Positions 7,602-17,100 of a stretch of 64,000 nucleotides of DNA are shown here, piece by piece (position 1 is the stretch's first letter; every line of letters starts with the position of its first letter). The DNA is from JBBQLG01 sp964251665 (lineage in GTDB: Bacteria; Bacteroidota; Bacteroidia; Cytophagales; Spirosomataceae): NCBI GenBank assembly GCA_964251665.1, contig CAXUKO010000001.1, positions 248,001-312,000 on the forward strand. The letters run 5' to 3'. The translations under genes were made by a program, and so were the position numbers. The notes beneath the pieces are model-generated. The model made no database searches, was not told the origin of the DNA, and saw only the letters and a list, made by a program, of their open reading frames with translations.

Positions 7602-8774
7602 ATGAAGCCATTCCTTCTTTTTTGCCTGACGGTTTTCTTTTTTGCCTGTTCGGGTACCGGCGAACCCGCAGAAGACAACACAGCCGCAACGTCCGAGAAA
7701 GCCACGTCCGTAAAGGCATCGGGCAATCAAATCACTATCTCCGCTACCCAGCTTAAGGCTATGAATCTACAGGTTGGCGCGGCTACGGAAATGTCCGTTA
7801 ACGATGAAGTGAAAGCAACGGGTACCGTCGATGTACCTCCTCAATATATGGCTTCAATCAGCGTTGCGCTTAGTGGTATCATAAAGAGTGTCAATGTATT
7901 GCCCGGCCAGCAGGTCAGTAAGGGAGCTACGTTGGCGACATTGCAAAGCCTTGATTACATTCAGATGCAGCAGGACTACTTGCAGGCTGTGAGCCAGTTA
8001 ACCTATCAGGAAGCCGAACTTCAACGGCAGAAAACGCTGGTTGCCGAAGATGTGGGTGCCCGTAAACGACTGCAGCAGGCGCAGGCTGATTTCAGTAGTA
8101 ATGCTGCTTTAGCCAGTTCGTTAGCCCTTAAACTCAAAACATTGGGAACCTCGGTCGAGACACTGAAACAGGGTAATATTGCATCAGTTGTGCGAATTAC
8201 GTCGCCAATTGCCGGATACATCACTATGTCTAACGTTCATCTTGGACAGCAGGTCGCTACTACCGACGTCTTATTCGATGTTATGAATCAAGAGCATAAG
8301 CATCTGGAGCTGACCGTTTACGAAAACGACGCTTTCAAGGTTAAAACGGGTCAGACGATCCTTATCAACGATCCCAAAATAGGTCCTGAAACCATGCGGG
8401 GACGTACTTATTTAGTAGGGCGGGCATTGCAGGGCGAAGCGCGAACCATTACAGTTCACGGTCATGTGGATAACGAAGCGCAGGAAGCCCGCTTAGTACC
8501 CGGCATGTTTCTCAACGCCCGTATTCTGACTGGCACCCGCCAGGCCATGACTCTGCCTGAAGATGCGGTTGTGCGCAAAGGGCAGACTGGATTTATCTAT
8601 GTGCCAGCCGCACAGCCTCGTACATACCGGCGCGTTCCGGTTAAGTTAGGTGTTCCGGCGGAGGGGCGTATCGAAATTATTCCGCAGCAGTCAGTCGCCT
8701 TATCCAAAGTAATCGTGAAGGGTGCTTATCTGCTGGAAGCCGAAATGACGAAAGGCGAGGGCGAAGAGGAGTAG
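7602..8774 (+). CDS. CzcB-like periplasmic adaptor lipoprotein (HlyD/RND adaptor family)
   Basis: A 390-residue membrane-fusion protein that would bridge the RND pump and its outer-membrane factor. The N-terminus has a signal peptide with a lipobox-like FFAC (Cys about residue 15), so it is probably lipid-anchored. It then shows a barrel-sandwich half near residue 85 (SVALSGIIKSVNVLPGQQVSKG), a coiled-coil hairpin (about 115-180) and the second half near 195 (RITSPIAGYITMSNVHLGQQV). Beta-barrel and membrane-proximal domains follow. It lies 45 bp after the pump-OMF fusion and completes a three-part efflux system encoded by two genes. It ends in an acidic tail (KGEGEEE). Confidence 0.88.
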   Translation: MKPFLLFCLTVFFFACSGTGEPAEDNTAATSEKATSVKASGNQITISATQLKAMNLQVGAATEMSVNDEVKATGTVDVPPQYMASISVALSGIIKSVNVLPGQQVSKGATLATLQSLDYIQMQQDYLQAVSQLTYQEAELQRQKTLVAEDVGARKRLQQAQADFSSNAALASSLALKLKTLGTSVETLKQGNIASVVRITSPIAGYITMSNVHLGQQVATTDVLFDVMNQEHKHLELTVYENDAFKVKTGQTILINDPKIGPETMRGRTYLVGRALQGEARTITVHGHVDNEAQEARLVPGMFLNARILTGTRQAMTLPEDAVVRKGQTGFIYVPAAQPRTYRRVPVKLGVPAEGRIEIIPQQSVALSKVIVKGAYLLEAEMTKGEGEEE

Positions 8775-8865
8775 GAGCTCAGAAGCAGAAGTAGCTGGAC
8801 CAGTACACAGTGAGACTGAAGTGACCTTGTTGTCGTAACTTGTCACGTTAAAATTCCCCACCAAT

Positions 8866-9360
8866 TTGGAAGACGTGTCCAGTATCTTTTATCCGCTTGT
8901 TTACCCCGATCTTCGTAGAGAAGAAACAGAGCCTTCCGGGGGCTACGTAGAAATGCACGTTTCGCATTCATCCCACGAGACAGCCCGCAATGTTGAAACC
9001 GCTATCGTTTTGGCTAAAATGGGGTTTCGGGTGCGTCTGTTGCCGGTTGATAACACCCCGCATGTCAAAAATCCGGACGCTTATCTGATTGATGAAGGGA
9101 TCATAATTGAGTTTAAACACAACTACATTCCTACCGCTTCTGCCATTGAACGAGAAGTAAGAAACGCCAAGAACCAGGCAGATTACATTCTAATCCATGT
9201 GATGAGTAATATTACAAAAGGAGAATTGATTCGTGGATTGAAACTACGTATTCACCGCGCTGAAAATGTGATTGAAGTCTGGTTACTACTCAACGAGAAA
9301 CTTTATAGGTTCACACCGAATGAAATTAGAAATCAAACGATTGAGGATAAAATACAATGA
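8866..9360 (+). CDS. Orphan nuclease-like protein similar to CdiA C-terminal tRNA nuclease domains
   Basis: Up to 164 residues from a TTG start. A GTG at 8875 is an equally good start. The core shows HETARNVETAIVLAKMGFRV, then NPDAYLIDEGIIIEFK near residue 65, then a helix with NAKNQADYILIHV. The PD...(I)EFK spacing fits a PD-(D/E)xK nuclease active site. The order 'missing-region, PDY/PDA, E-x-K, QAD' is that of CdiA-C-type toxin domains. Here it stands alone, without a secretion domain, and no immunity gene can be named next to it. It is AT-richer than its neighbours, which hints at transfer. The family call is moderate; the nuclease activity is inferred. Confidence 0.5.
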   Translation: MEDVSSIFYPLVYPDLRREETEPSGGYVEMHVSHSSHETARNVETAIVLAKMGFRVRLLPVDNTPHVKNPDAYLIDEGIIIEFKHNYIPTASAIEREVRNAKNQADYILIHVMSNITKGELIRGLKLRIHRAENVIEVWLLLNEKLYRFTPNEIRNQTIEDKIQ

Positions 9361-9427
9361 GGTGACACGACCGAATCGCATCACCTCAAGGAGGGGCCTG
9401 GGATCTCTCCCTGACCGTTGCAAATAT

Positions 9428-9467
9428 AATCAAAAGTCTTCAAACGTAATCAAACGTCTTCAAACGA
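9428..9467. repeat. Two tandem 20-bp direct repeats
   Basis: Two adjacent 20-base units (9428-9447 and 9448-9467) differ at two positions; each has the form AATCAAAnGTCTTCAAACG. They lie between the nuclease-like gene and the 3' end of uvrB, next to a small hairpin (AAGCAAT / ATTGCTT, 9469-9487) that overlaps the uvrB stop codon. No function can be assigned. Confidence 0.6.
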
Positions 9468-9485
9468 TAAGCAATTACGCATTGC

Positions 9486-11513
9486 TTACACCTTCTCCTT
9501 TTTCAGCTTATCCCGCAACTGGAACAATTCATCGCGGTAACGGGCGGCTTCCAGAAAGTCGAGGTCTTTGGCAGCCCGCTCCATTTTTGACTGCGTTTCC
9601 TGAATGACTTTCTCCAGATCACCCCGGCCCATGTACTGCATGATTGGATCAGCCGCAATACGAATTTCATCCGGTTCGATGTAGTACTGCTTATGGTCAA
9701 CTTTTGAGTCGGCGACTTTAGTTTGTCCCATAATCGACTCCCGCGACCGGATAATCGTAACTGGCGTAATGCCGTGCTCTTCGTTGTACTCCATCTGAAC
9801 CGCCCGGCGGCGGGTCGTTTCGCTGATGGCTTTTTCCATGGAGCCGGTAATTCGGTCAGCGTACATCAGCACTTTACCGTTCGAATTACGGGCGGCCCGG
9901 CCAATCGTCTGAATCAGCGAGCGGATGTCACGGAGAAAGCCTTCTTTATCGGCGTCCATAATGGCAACCAGGGAAACTTCGGGTAGATCAAGCCCTTCGC
10001 GCAGCAGGTTTACACCAACCAGTACGTCGAACACGCCCAGCCGCAACTCACGCAGGATTTCGACCCGGTCGAGCGTTTTCACTTCGGAGTGGATATAGCG
10101 CGTTTTGATGCCAACCCGGTCGAGGTACTTACTCAACTCTTCGGCCATCCGCTTGGTTAGCGTTGTCACCAGCACCCGCTCGTTAACTTTGATGCGTTTG
10201 TCGATTTCTTCGAGTAAATCGTCAATCTGGTTCAGGCTGGGCCGCACTTCAATCTCGGGATCGAGCAGACCTGTTGGGCGAATCAATTGCTCTACAATGA
10301 CGCCACCGCTCTTACGAAGCTCGTAGTCTGCAGGCGTAGCAGACACGTACATTGTCTGCCCGGCCAGGTCTTCAAACTCCTGAAAAGTCAGTGGGCGGTT
10401 ATCCATCGCTGAGGGCAAGCGAAAGCCGTAGTCAACCAATGCGGTTTTGCGGGAGCGGTCGCCACCCCACATGGCACGGATTTGCGACATGGTTACATGA
10501 CTTTCGTCCACGACCAGCAGGAAATCGTCGGGGAAATAATCCAGCAAACAGAACGGTCGCTGACCGGGTAACCGCTGATCGAAGTAGCGCGAGTAGTTCT
10601 CGATGCCGGAACAGTACCCCAGTTCGCGCATCATCTCCATATCGAACTCGGTTCGTTCCCGGATGCGTGTAGCCTCGTTCTCTCTAAATTCTGACTCGAA
10701 GTAGCGCACCTGCGCAACCATATCGTCCTGAATCTGGTGGATGGCATTGTTGAGCGTATCACGACCTGTTACGAACAGGTTTGCCGGGAAAATGGTGATC
10801 AGGTTCTCGTCGGAGATTTTTTTGCCTGTTGATGGGTCAATTCGAGTAATAGACTCGATCTCATCGCCGAAGAAAATAACGCGGTAGGCAAAGTCGGCAT
10901 ACGCGACGAACACATCAACTGTATCGCCTTTAACCCGGAAATTCCCCCGCTGAAACTCGCCCTCGGTCCGGCTGTAGAGAATGCTGACAAGCTGGTGCAG
11001 AAACTGATTGCGGCTCATAATTTCCCCCACGCCCAGCCGTACTACATTGCGCTTGAACTCTTCGGGGTTTCCCATGCCGTAAATGCACGACACCGACGCC
11101 ACCACAATCACATCGCGCCGACCGCTCATCAACGCCGAAGTTGCCGCCAGCCGAAGCTTGTCGATTTCCTCGTTGATGGCTAAATCTTTCTCGATGTAGG
11201 TATTGGTCGTTGCAATGTAAGCTTCCGGCTGATAGTAGTCGTAGTAGGAAACAAAGTATTCGACGGCGTTTTCGGGGAAAAACTGCTTGAATTCGCCGTA
11301 GAGCTGTGCCGCCAGTGTTTTGTTGTGGCTCAGTACGAGTGTCGGGCGGTTGAGTTGCGCCACGACATTAGCTACGGTGAAGGTTTTGCCCGACCCCGTA
11401 ACCCCCAGAAGAACCTGCGACGGTTCGCCTTCCTTGATACCTTTGACCAGTTGCTGGATCGCAACAGGCTGGTCGCCGGTGGGTTGAAATTCTGACGTTA
11501 GTTTGAAATTCAT
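9486..11513 (-). CDS. uvrB: UvrABC excision-repair helicase subunit B
   Basis: A 675-residue UvrB, the usual family length. UvrB receives damaged DNA from UvrA, verifies the lesion with its beta-hairpin and recruits UvrC. The Walker A GVTGSGKT is near residue 38. The beta-hairpin SYYDYYQPEAY is near residue 93, the DEAD-type motif reads VVDESH, and the helicase motif QTIGRAARN is near 540. The C-terminal UVR motif (MERAAKDLDFLEAARYRDEL) binds UvrC. The start MNFKLTSEFQPTGDQP is standard. Six bases upstream of the ATG lies TAATTTAG, one base off the -7 consensus, so transcription probably begins very close to the start. nadA lies upstream on the same strand behind a terminator. Confidence 0.98.
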   Translation of the reverse strand: MNFKLTSEFQPTGDQPVAIQQLVKGIKEGEPSQVLLGVTGSGKTFTVANVVAQLNRPTLVLSHNKTLAAQLYGEFKQFFPENAVEYFVSYYDYYQPEAYIATTNTYIEKDLAINEEIDKLRLAATSALMSGRRDVIVVASVSCIYGMGNPEEFKRNVVRLGVGEIMSRNQFLHQLVSILYSRTEGEFQRGNFRVKGDTVDVFVAYADFAYRVIFFGDEIESITRIDPSTGKKISDENLITIFPANLFVTGRDTLNNAIHQIQDDMVAQVRYFESEFRENEATRIRERTEFDMEMMRELGYCSGIENYSRYFDQRLPGQRPFCLLDYFPDDFLLVVDESHVTMSQIRAMWGGDRSRKTALVDYGFRLPSAMDNRPLTFQEFEDLAGQTMYVSATPADYELRKSGGVIVEQLIRPTGLLDPEIEVRPSLNQIDDLLEEIDKRIKVNERVLVTTLTKRMAEELSKYLDRVGIKTRYIHSEVKTLDRVEILRELRLGVFDVLVGVNLLREGLDLPEVSLVAIMDADKEGFLRDIRSLIQTIGRAARNSNGKVLMYADRITGSMEKAISETTRRRAVQMEYNEEHGITPVTIIRSRESIMGQTKVADSKVDHKQYYIEPDEIRIAADPIMQYMGRGDLEKVIQETQSKMERAAKDLDFLEAARYRDELFQLRDKLKKEKV

Positions 11514-11519
11514 AACGTG

Positions 11520-11527
11520 CTAAATTA
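11520..11527 (-). promoter_or_regulatory. Candidate -7 box of uvrB
   Basis: On the minus strand TAATTTAG, one mismatch from TAnnTTTG, ends 6 bases before the uvrB ATG. Together with similar spacing at hemE and nadC it suggests a leaderless or very short leader. Confidence 0.35.
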
Positions 11528-11562
11528 CGAAATTTTGGGGTGAAAAACAACGTAGGTTTTAA

Positions 11563-11596
11563 ATGAAAACACCGGACTGAAATCCGGTGTTTTCAT
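11563..11596 (-). terminator. Terminator after nadA
   Basis: A 12-bp stem, GAAAACACCGGA / TCCGGTGTTTTC, with a six-base loop lies in the 99-bp gap between nadA and uvrB. On the minus strand it is followed by T-rich sequence, which separates nadCA from uvrB transcription. Confidence 0.65.
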
Positions 11597-11612
11597 CTTG
11601 AAGTGGCTTTGT

Positions 11613-12608
11613 CTAACTCATTTCCAGCATCCGCAATACCGATGCTTCAGCTTTTACGCGAATGTCTTCCGGCACGAAAATCTCCGGTTGCTCATAGTAC
11701 ATGGCGTTGTAAAGCTTTTCCATCGTGTTCATCTTCATATACGGACACTCGGAGCAGGCGCAGGTGTTGTTTTCGCTGGCTGGGGCCGGGATAATTTTCT
11801 TATTCGGCACAGCCTGCTTCATCTTATGCAGAATACCCGCTTCAGTGCCGACGATGAACTCCGTATCGGGTTGATCAACCACGTATTTCAGCAGGGCCGT
11901 GGTTGAGCCTACGAAATCCGCCTGACTTAGAATACGTTCCTGACACTCGGGGTGGGCAATGAATTTGGCATTAGGGTATTTTACCCGCAGCGCGTTTAGC
12001 TTCTCCTGCGAGATGTCGATGTGAACAATGCAGGCACCATCCCACAATACCATGTCCCGACCGGTCTTTTTCGAGACGAACCGCCCAAGGTTTGCATCCG
12101 GCGCGAAAATGATCTTCCGATCTTTGGGCAGGCTTTCAACGATCTTCAGCGCGTTGGACGAGGTTACAATAATGTCGGACAGCGCCTTGATTTCGGCCGA
12201 GCAGTTGATATACGACAGGACAATATGATCCGGGTACCGCGCCTTGAATTCGGCAAATGGTCCGGCTGGTGCGGAATCTGCCAGGGAACAACCGGCATTC
12301 AGGTCCGGGATGATTACCTTTTTCGAGGGAGATAAAATCTTGGCGGTTTCGCCCATAAAGTGCACTCCGCAGAAAACAATCATATCTGCGTCGGTGGCGG
12401 CAGCCTGCTGGGATAGTCCCAGGCTATCGCCAATGTAGTCGGCGACGTCCTGAATGTCGCTATCGACGTAATAGTGCGCCAGAATTACAGCGTTTTTCTC
12501 GCGCTTCATGCGCCCTATTTCTTCGGCGAGATTTATGTCTTTTGGCACAGACCGGCTCACATAACCAATCTGGTTGGCCTCCTGGGCTATCGTTAATGGG
12601 ATTGTCAT
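11613..12608 (-). CDS. nadA: Quinolinate synthase A
   Basis: A 331-residue [4Fe-4S] enzyme that condenses iminoaspartate with dihydroxyacetone phosphate to quinolinate in de novo NAD synthesis. The start is placed at the MTIPLTIAQEANQ Met rather than 16 codons earlier. Diagnostic segments are KNAVILAHYYVDSDIQDVAD near residue 36, VFCGVHFMGETAKIL near 80, YINCSAEIKALSDII near 130 and a cysteine-rich CACSECPYMKMNTMEKL near the C-terminus. The Cys in these segments supply the cluster ligands. nadC lies 61 bp upstream on the same strand, giving a nadC-nadA order. No nadB (aspartate oxidase) is in the window. Confidence 0.97.
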   Translation of the reverse strand: MTIPLTIAQEANQIGYVSRSVPKDINLAEEIGRMKREKNAVILAHYYVDSDIQDVADYIGDSLGLSQQAAATDADMIVFCGVHFMGETAKILSPSKKVIIPDLNAGCSLADSAPAGPFAEFKARYPDHIVLSYINCSAEIKALSDIIVTSSNALKIVESLPKDRKIIFAPDANLGRFVSKKTGRDMVLWDGACIVHIDISQEKLNALRVKYPNAKFIAHPECQERILSQADFVGSTTALLKYVVDQPDTEFIVGTEAGILHKMKQAVPNKKIIPAPASENNTCACSECPYMKMNTMEKLYNAMYYEQPEIFVPEDIRVKAEASVLRMLEMS

Positions 12609-12669
12609 TCTGTTCGTTTGTTGTTTGTGGCGGTCTCCTGGTTGGTAGTATAACAACTACAATCCGGAT

Positions 12670-13503
12670 TTAGTACGCTTTTAAGCTCAAATCCAAACTC
12701 TTCACATGATGCGTCAGCGCACCGGACGAAATAAAGTCGACGCCGGTTTCGGCATAGGCGCGGAGGTTCGTTTCATCAATACCGCCTGACGCTTCAGTAA
12801 TAAAACGACCGTTTATTAGCCGCACCATGTCGCGGATGCCGTCGGGTGGGAAGTTGTCCAGCAGAATTTTATCAACCTGCCCAACGCGCAGCACGGCTTC
12901 TACCTCGGCCCGGTTGCGGGTTTCGATCTCGATTTTGAGGTTTCGGCCAGTCTCCTGTAAATAGGTAATCGCTTTCGTGATGGCTGCTTCGATACCACCG
13001 GCATAATCGACATGGTTGTCTTTAATCAGGATCATGTCGTATAGCCCGAACCGGTGATTCACCGCACCACCGATATGGGTAGCGATTTTTTCGCAGATGC
13101 GGAAGTTCGGGGTGGTTTTACGGGTATCCAGTAGCTTGGCCCGGGTTCCGGCCATGATATCAACCAGTTGGCGGGTGTGGGTGGCAATGCCGCTCATGCG
13201 CTGCATGCAGTTTAAAACCAATCGCTCCGCTGTCAGAATATTTCGGGCGTTTCCACTCACTGTCAACACTACGTTACCGGGTTGAATGGCCGCTCCATCG
13301 GTCAATACTACGTCAACGTGTAAGGTTGGGTCTACTTCAGTGAAAATAGCCAGTGCCACCTCAACGCCCGCCAGAATGCCCGTTCCTTTTACTAATAGTT
13401 GAGCCCGTTTCTCGGCATGAGCCGGAATAGTTGCCAGGGAAGTATGGTCGCCATCGCCGATGTCTTCGGCCAAGGCCAGTTGAATAAATTCGTGCAAATT
13501 CAT
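12670..13503 (-). CDS. nadC: Nicotinate-nucleotide pyrophosphorylase (carboxylating)
   Basis: A 277-residue quinolinate phosphoribosyltransferase that turns quinolinate and PRPP into nicotinate mononucleotide, the step after NadA. The start MNLHEFIQLALAEDIGDGDH is the family N-terminus; the nine codons upstream look non-coding. Diagnostic motifs are TRKTTPNFR near residue 134 and the following GGAVNHRFGLYDMILIKDNH. The C-terminal barrel motif EASGGIDETNLRAYAETGVD FISSGALTH is conserved in two parts. A TACTTTCG box lies 4 bases before the ATG inside a short inverted repeat. Confidence 0.97.
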   Translation of the reverse strand: MNLHEFIQLALAEDIGDGDHTSLATIPAHAEKRAQLLVKGTGILAGVEVALAIFTEVDPTLHVDVVLTDGAAIQPGNVVLTVSGNARNILTAERLVLNCMQRMSGIATHTRQLVDIMAGTRAKLLDTRKTTPNFRICEKIATHIGGAVNHRFGLYDMILIKDNHVDYAGGIEAAITKAITYLQETGRNLKIEIETRNRAEVEAVLRVGQVDKILLDNFPPDGIRDMVRLINGRFITEASGGIDETNLRAYAETGVDFISSGALTHHVKSLDLSLKAY

Positions 13504-13507
13504 GGGA

Positions 13508-13540
13508 CGAAAGTAAGGAGTTTCAGGCAATGTACTTTCG
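13508..13540 (-). promoter_or_regulatory. Inverted repeat over the putative nadC promoter
   Basis: CGAAAGTA (13508-13515) and TACTTTCG (13533-13540) form a perfect 8-bp inverted repeat with a 17-base spacer. The arm next to nadC reads TACTTTCG on the coding strand, close to the TAnnTTTG -7 consensus, 4 bases from the ATG. A repressor site is possible, but an 8-bp repeat can also occur by chance. Confidence 0.3.
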
Positions 13541-13638
13541 TTATTCAGTCTTCATCCAGCCAATGACTATAGTTTGAGTGATACAAGTACTTGCCATTCT
13601 CCTGATTTGGTGCGAAATTTGTCTACGCTTAGTAGTCA

Positions 13639-14013
13639 ATGACCCAACCCAAGCCCATATCACGTCTGTTCAGCCTGTTTTTAACGGGTGTACTGCTGTT
13701 TCTGGCAGCGGGTGGATCGTCGTGGGTAGCAGCCGCACCCGTGGCGAAGCAGGTCATTGCGGCCAGCAAAGCAGCTGGTAAGAAGGCCGAGTCGAAACCG
13801 GAAACGGTTGTCAAGGCCTCGACGCTCGAAGCCGTAGTCACTCCGGCTACCTCCTTCGATTTTGGGCAGACGGTGTTTCTGTTGCCGCCACCGTCGATAC
13901 TGATTATCAGTATCGAACAGCCTGCTCTCCCTCAGCAGGCTGACATTCCGTATTATTTCTTCTCGTATTTCCGCCACGTCTTCGGCAATCATATTGCTAC
14001 CAACGCGCCGTAA
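13639..14013 (+). CDS. Small secreted protein of unknown function upstream of secDF
   Basis: A 124-residue protein with a clear signal peptide (about residues 8-32, SLFLTGVLLFLAAGGSSWVA then AAP). A low-complexity Ala/Lys/Glu/Val stretch follows, and then a hydrophobic C-terminal part (FLLPPPSILIISIEQPAL) that ends in HIATNAP. No domain is recognised. It lies on the secDF strand, 159 bp before the secDF start. The size and layout (signal peptide, spacer, hydrophobic tail with prolines) resemble the His-rich protein before the metal pump at 2.5 kb, but I see no clear sequence match. Any link to protein export is only positional. Confidence 0.6.
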   Translation: MTQPKPISRLFSLFLTGVLLFLAAGGSSWVAAAPVAKQVIAASKAAGKKAESKPETVVKASTLEAVVTPATSFDFGQTVFLLPPPSILIISIEQPALPQQADIPYYFFSYFRHVFGNHIATNAP

Positions 14014-14172
14014 CATGCCACTGGCTGGCCTGATAGGCTACGCTATGACCCATCCGTGGTGTAGCTTTCTTCCCGTTTCTTTCCTTTTTCTCCATCGTTG
14101 ACAGATCAGACTATTTGTGGATCTGTTCGTACTCTCTACTTCATTCGCGGGTCCGAAACCCGTTTTTACCCC

Positions 14173-17100
14173 ATGCAAAATCGAACCGGAATACTTATTC
14201 TGACAGGAGTGATCGCTCTGCTGAGCATCTATTATCTGTCGTTTACGTTCGTAGGCCGCGGCATCAAAGCTGACGCTACCGCCTACGCAACCAATAAAGC
14301 GGGCGTTGTCGACCTTGCTAAAAAGCAGCACTACCTCGATTCGCTCTGGAAAGAGAATGTATACCTCGGCAATACCTTTCAGGAGGTGACCGAACGTGAA
14401 CTGGGCCTTGGCCTTGACTTACAGGGCGGTATGCACGTCGTACTGGAAGTCGCCCCCGCCGAAATTCTGCGTGGTATGGCTGGCAATACCCGCGATCCGA
14501 AGTTTAACGAAGCCGTTAAACAGGCAACCGAAGCGCAGAAAACCAGTCAGTCGAGCTTTGTTGATCTGTTTGTGGATAGATACAAGAGCCTTTCGCCGGA
14601 TACCCGGCTGGCTTCGTTGTTTGCTACGTCGGCCAACCGGGGTAAAATCAACTACCAGTCGTCGGATTCGGACGTACGGAAATTGCTGAATGATGAAGTA
14701 AACGGTGCTATCGACCGGGCCTTCAAAATCATTCAGGCCCGGGTTGATAAGTTCGGCGTAACGAACCCCAACGTGCAGCGCTTACCGGGTACAGGCCGCG
14801 TGCTGATCGAACTGCCGGGTGCCGACAATCCCGAGCGGATTCGTCGCCTGCTGACAGGTGCCGCAAAACTTGAATTCTGCGAAGTATACAAGTTAAGCGA
14901 AGTAGCGCCGGGTATCGAAGGCATTGGTGCGTTTCTGCTGAAGCAGGAAGTGGCCCGCAAGGAAGCCGCCAAAACGACAAAACCGGCCGCTACTACGGCT
15001 CCTGCTAAAGGCGCGTCAAGCTTAGAGGCTCAGTTGGCGCAGGGTGCCAAAGCTGCCACTGGCGACTCGGCTAAGAAAGACACGGCGCAGGCTGCTGCTC
15101 AAAGCGCGGCCCTGACGCAAATCTTCCTGCCAATTTCGCAGGATCAGTTGGGTGTGAATCTGAAAGATACCGCTCGTGCTAACGCACTGTTTAACGATCC
15201 TGAAGTACGGGCGATGTTCCCGGCTGATATGCAGTTTAGCTGGGATCGCAAGTCGATGACAACAACGGATGGCAAAGAAATTCTGCCCCTGTATTTCATC
15301 AAAAAACCGATGGGTCAGGCTCCGCTCGAAGGGGATGTAATTACCGACGCAGCTAATGACTTCGACGAACGTGGTCGCCCTGAAGTGACGATGCGCATGA
15401 ATTCGGAAGGTGCGAAAAAATGGCGGGCGCTCACCGCAGCCAACGTCAACCGTCCGGTTGCTATTCTGCTGGATAATCTGGTATATACCGCGCCAAACGT
15501 TCAGAACGAAATTCCGAACGGTAGCTCAAGCATCACGGGTAGCTTCACGGTTGAAGATACCCGCGACATGTCGAATGTTCTGAAAGCTGGTAAACTTCCC
15601 GCACCTACCAACATTGTGGAGGAAAGCGTAGTGGGTGCGACGTTGGGTTCGGAAGCAATTTCGGCCGGTATCATTTCGTCGCTGGTTGGGTTGCTGATCG
15701 TACTGGTATTCGTGGCCGCTTATTATAATAAAGCGGGTCTGATTGCTGATATCACGCTGTTCGTCAACTTATTCTTCCTGCTGGGTATCATGGCCGCTGT
15801 GCCGGGTACCGTGCTGACCATGCCGGGTATTGCTGGTATCGTGCTGACGATCGGTATGTCTGTGGATGCCAACGTACTTATCTACGAACGGATTAAGGAA
15901 GAACTGGCTCTGGGTAAGAGTTTGAAACTGGCCATCAGCGATGGTTTTAAGAATGCTCTGTCGTCTATTCTTGACTCGAACGTAACGACGTTCCTGACGG
16001 GTATTATTCTGTTCCTGTTCGGTACGGGTCTGATTAAAGGCTTCGCGACAACGCTCGTTATCGGTATTTTGACCTCCCTGTTTGCGGCCCTGTTTATCAC
16101 CCGCATCATGGTTGAAGCGTATGTGGAACGCGGTGGAACGCTGAGTTTCTCGTCGTCATGGGCGAAAAACCTGTTTAAAGACTCGAACTTCGATTTCGTG
16201 TCGCGCCGGAAACTGTACTATACTGTTTCGTCGATTATTATCGGTCTGGGTATTATCTCGGTCATCTTTAAAGGCTTCGGCCTGGGTGTTGACTTCAAAG
16301 GTGGCCGCTCTTATGTGGTTCGCTTTGAAAATACAGTTAGTACCGACGAAGTACGTACGTCGCTGGCTAGTGTGCTGGGTGCGTCGCCAGAAGTAAAAAC
16401 ATACGGTGGCGCGGGCATCGCTGGTGCCAGACAGGTGAAAATGACCACCGGTTATCAGATCGATAATAACAGCCCCGAAGCTGACCGGCAGGTAGAAGCG
16501 ACGATTCTAAAGGGTCTGTCGAAGATTCCGAATAACAAAGCCAGTATTGAAAGCTCGCAGAAAGTCGGACCCACGATTGCCTATGACATCCTGATTTCGG
16601 CGATGTGGTCGATTCTGCTGGCTATTGCGGTCGTGTTTGTCTATATCCTGATCCGGTTTAAGAAGCTGGCTTTCGGGTACGGTGCGGTGGTAGCCCTTTT
16701 CCACGACGTGCTCGTGATTCTGGCTATCTTCTCGATCTTCAACGGGATTTTGCCGTTCTCGCTCGACATTGACCAGGCGTTTGTGGGTGCCCTGCTGACG
16801 ATCATGGGTTATTCGATGAATGATACCGTTGTGGTGTTTGACCGGGTTCGTGAGTACCTGGCCGAGAACAAAGGCAAGAAAGAGGACATCCCGACGATTA
16901 TCAACAACGCCCTGAACGCAACATTGAGCCGCACGGCCATAACCGGCTTGTCGACTATGATGGTGCTGCTGGTGCTGTTCCTGTTCGGTGGTGAAACTAT
17001 CCGGGGCTTCTCGTTCGCCATGCTGATTGGGGTTATCGTGGGTACGTATTCATCGTTGTTTGTAGCAACGCCAATCGTGGTTGACTCGCTAAGCCGTGAA

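Noticed and set aside
9361..9385. GGTGA / TCACC as terminator of the nuclease-like gene
   Set aside because: Only five base pairs with a 15-base loop and no T-run.
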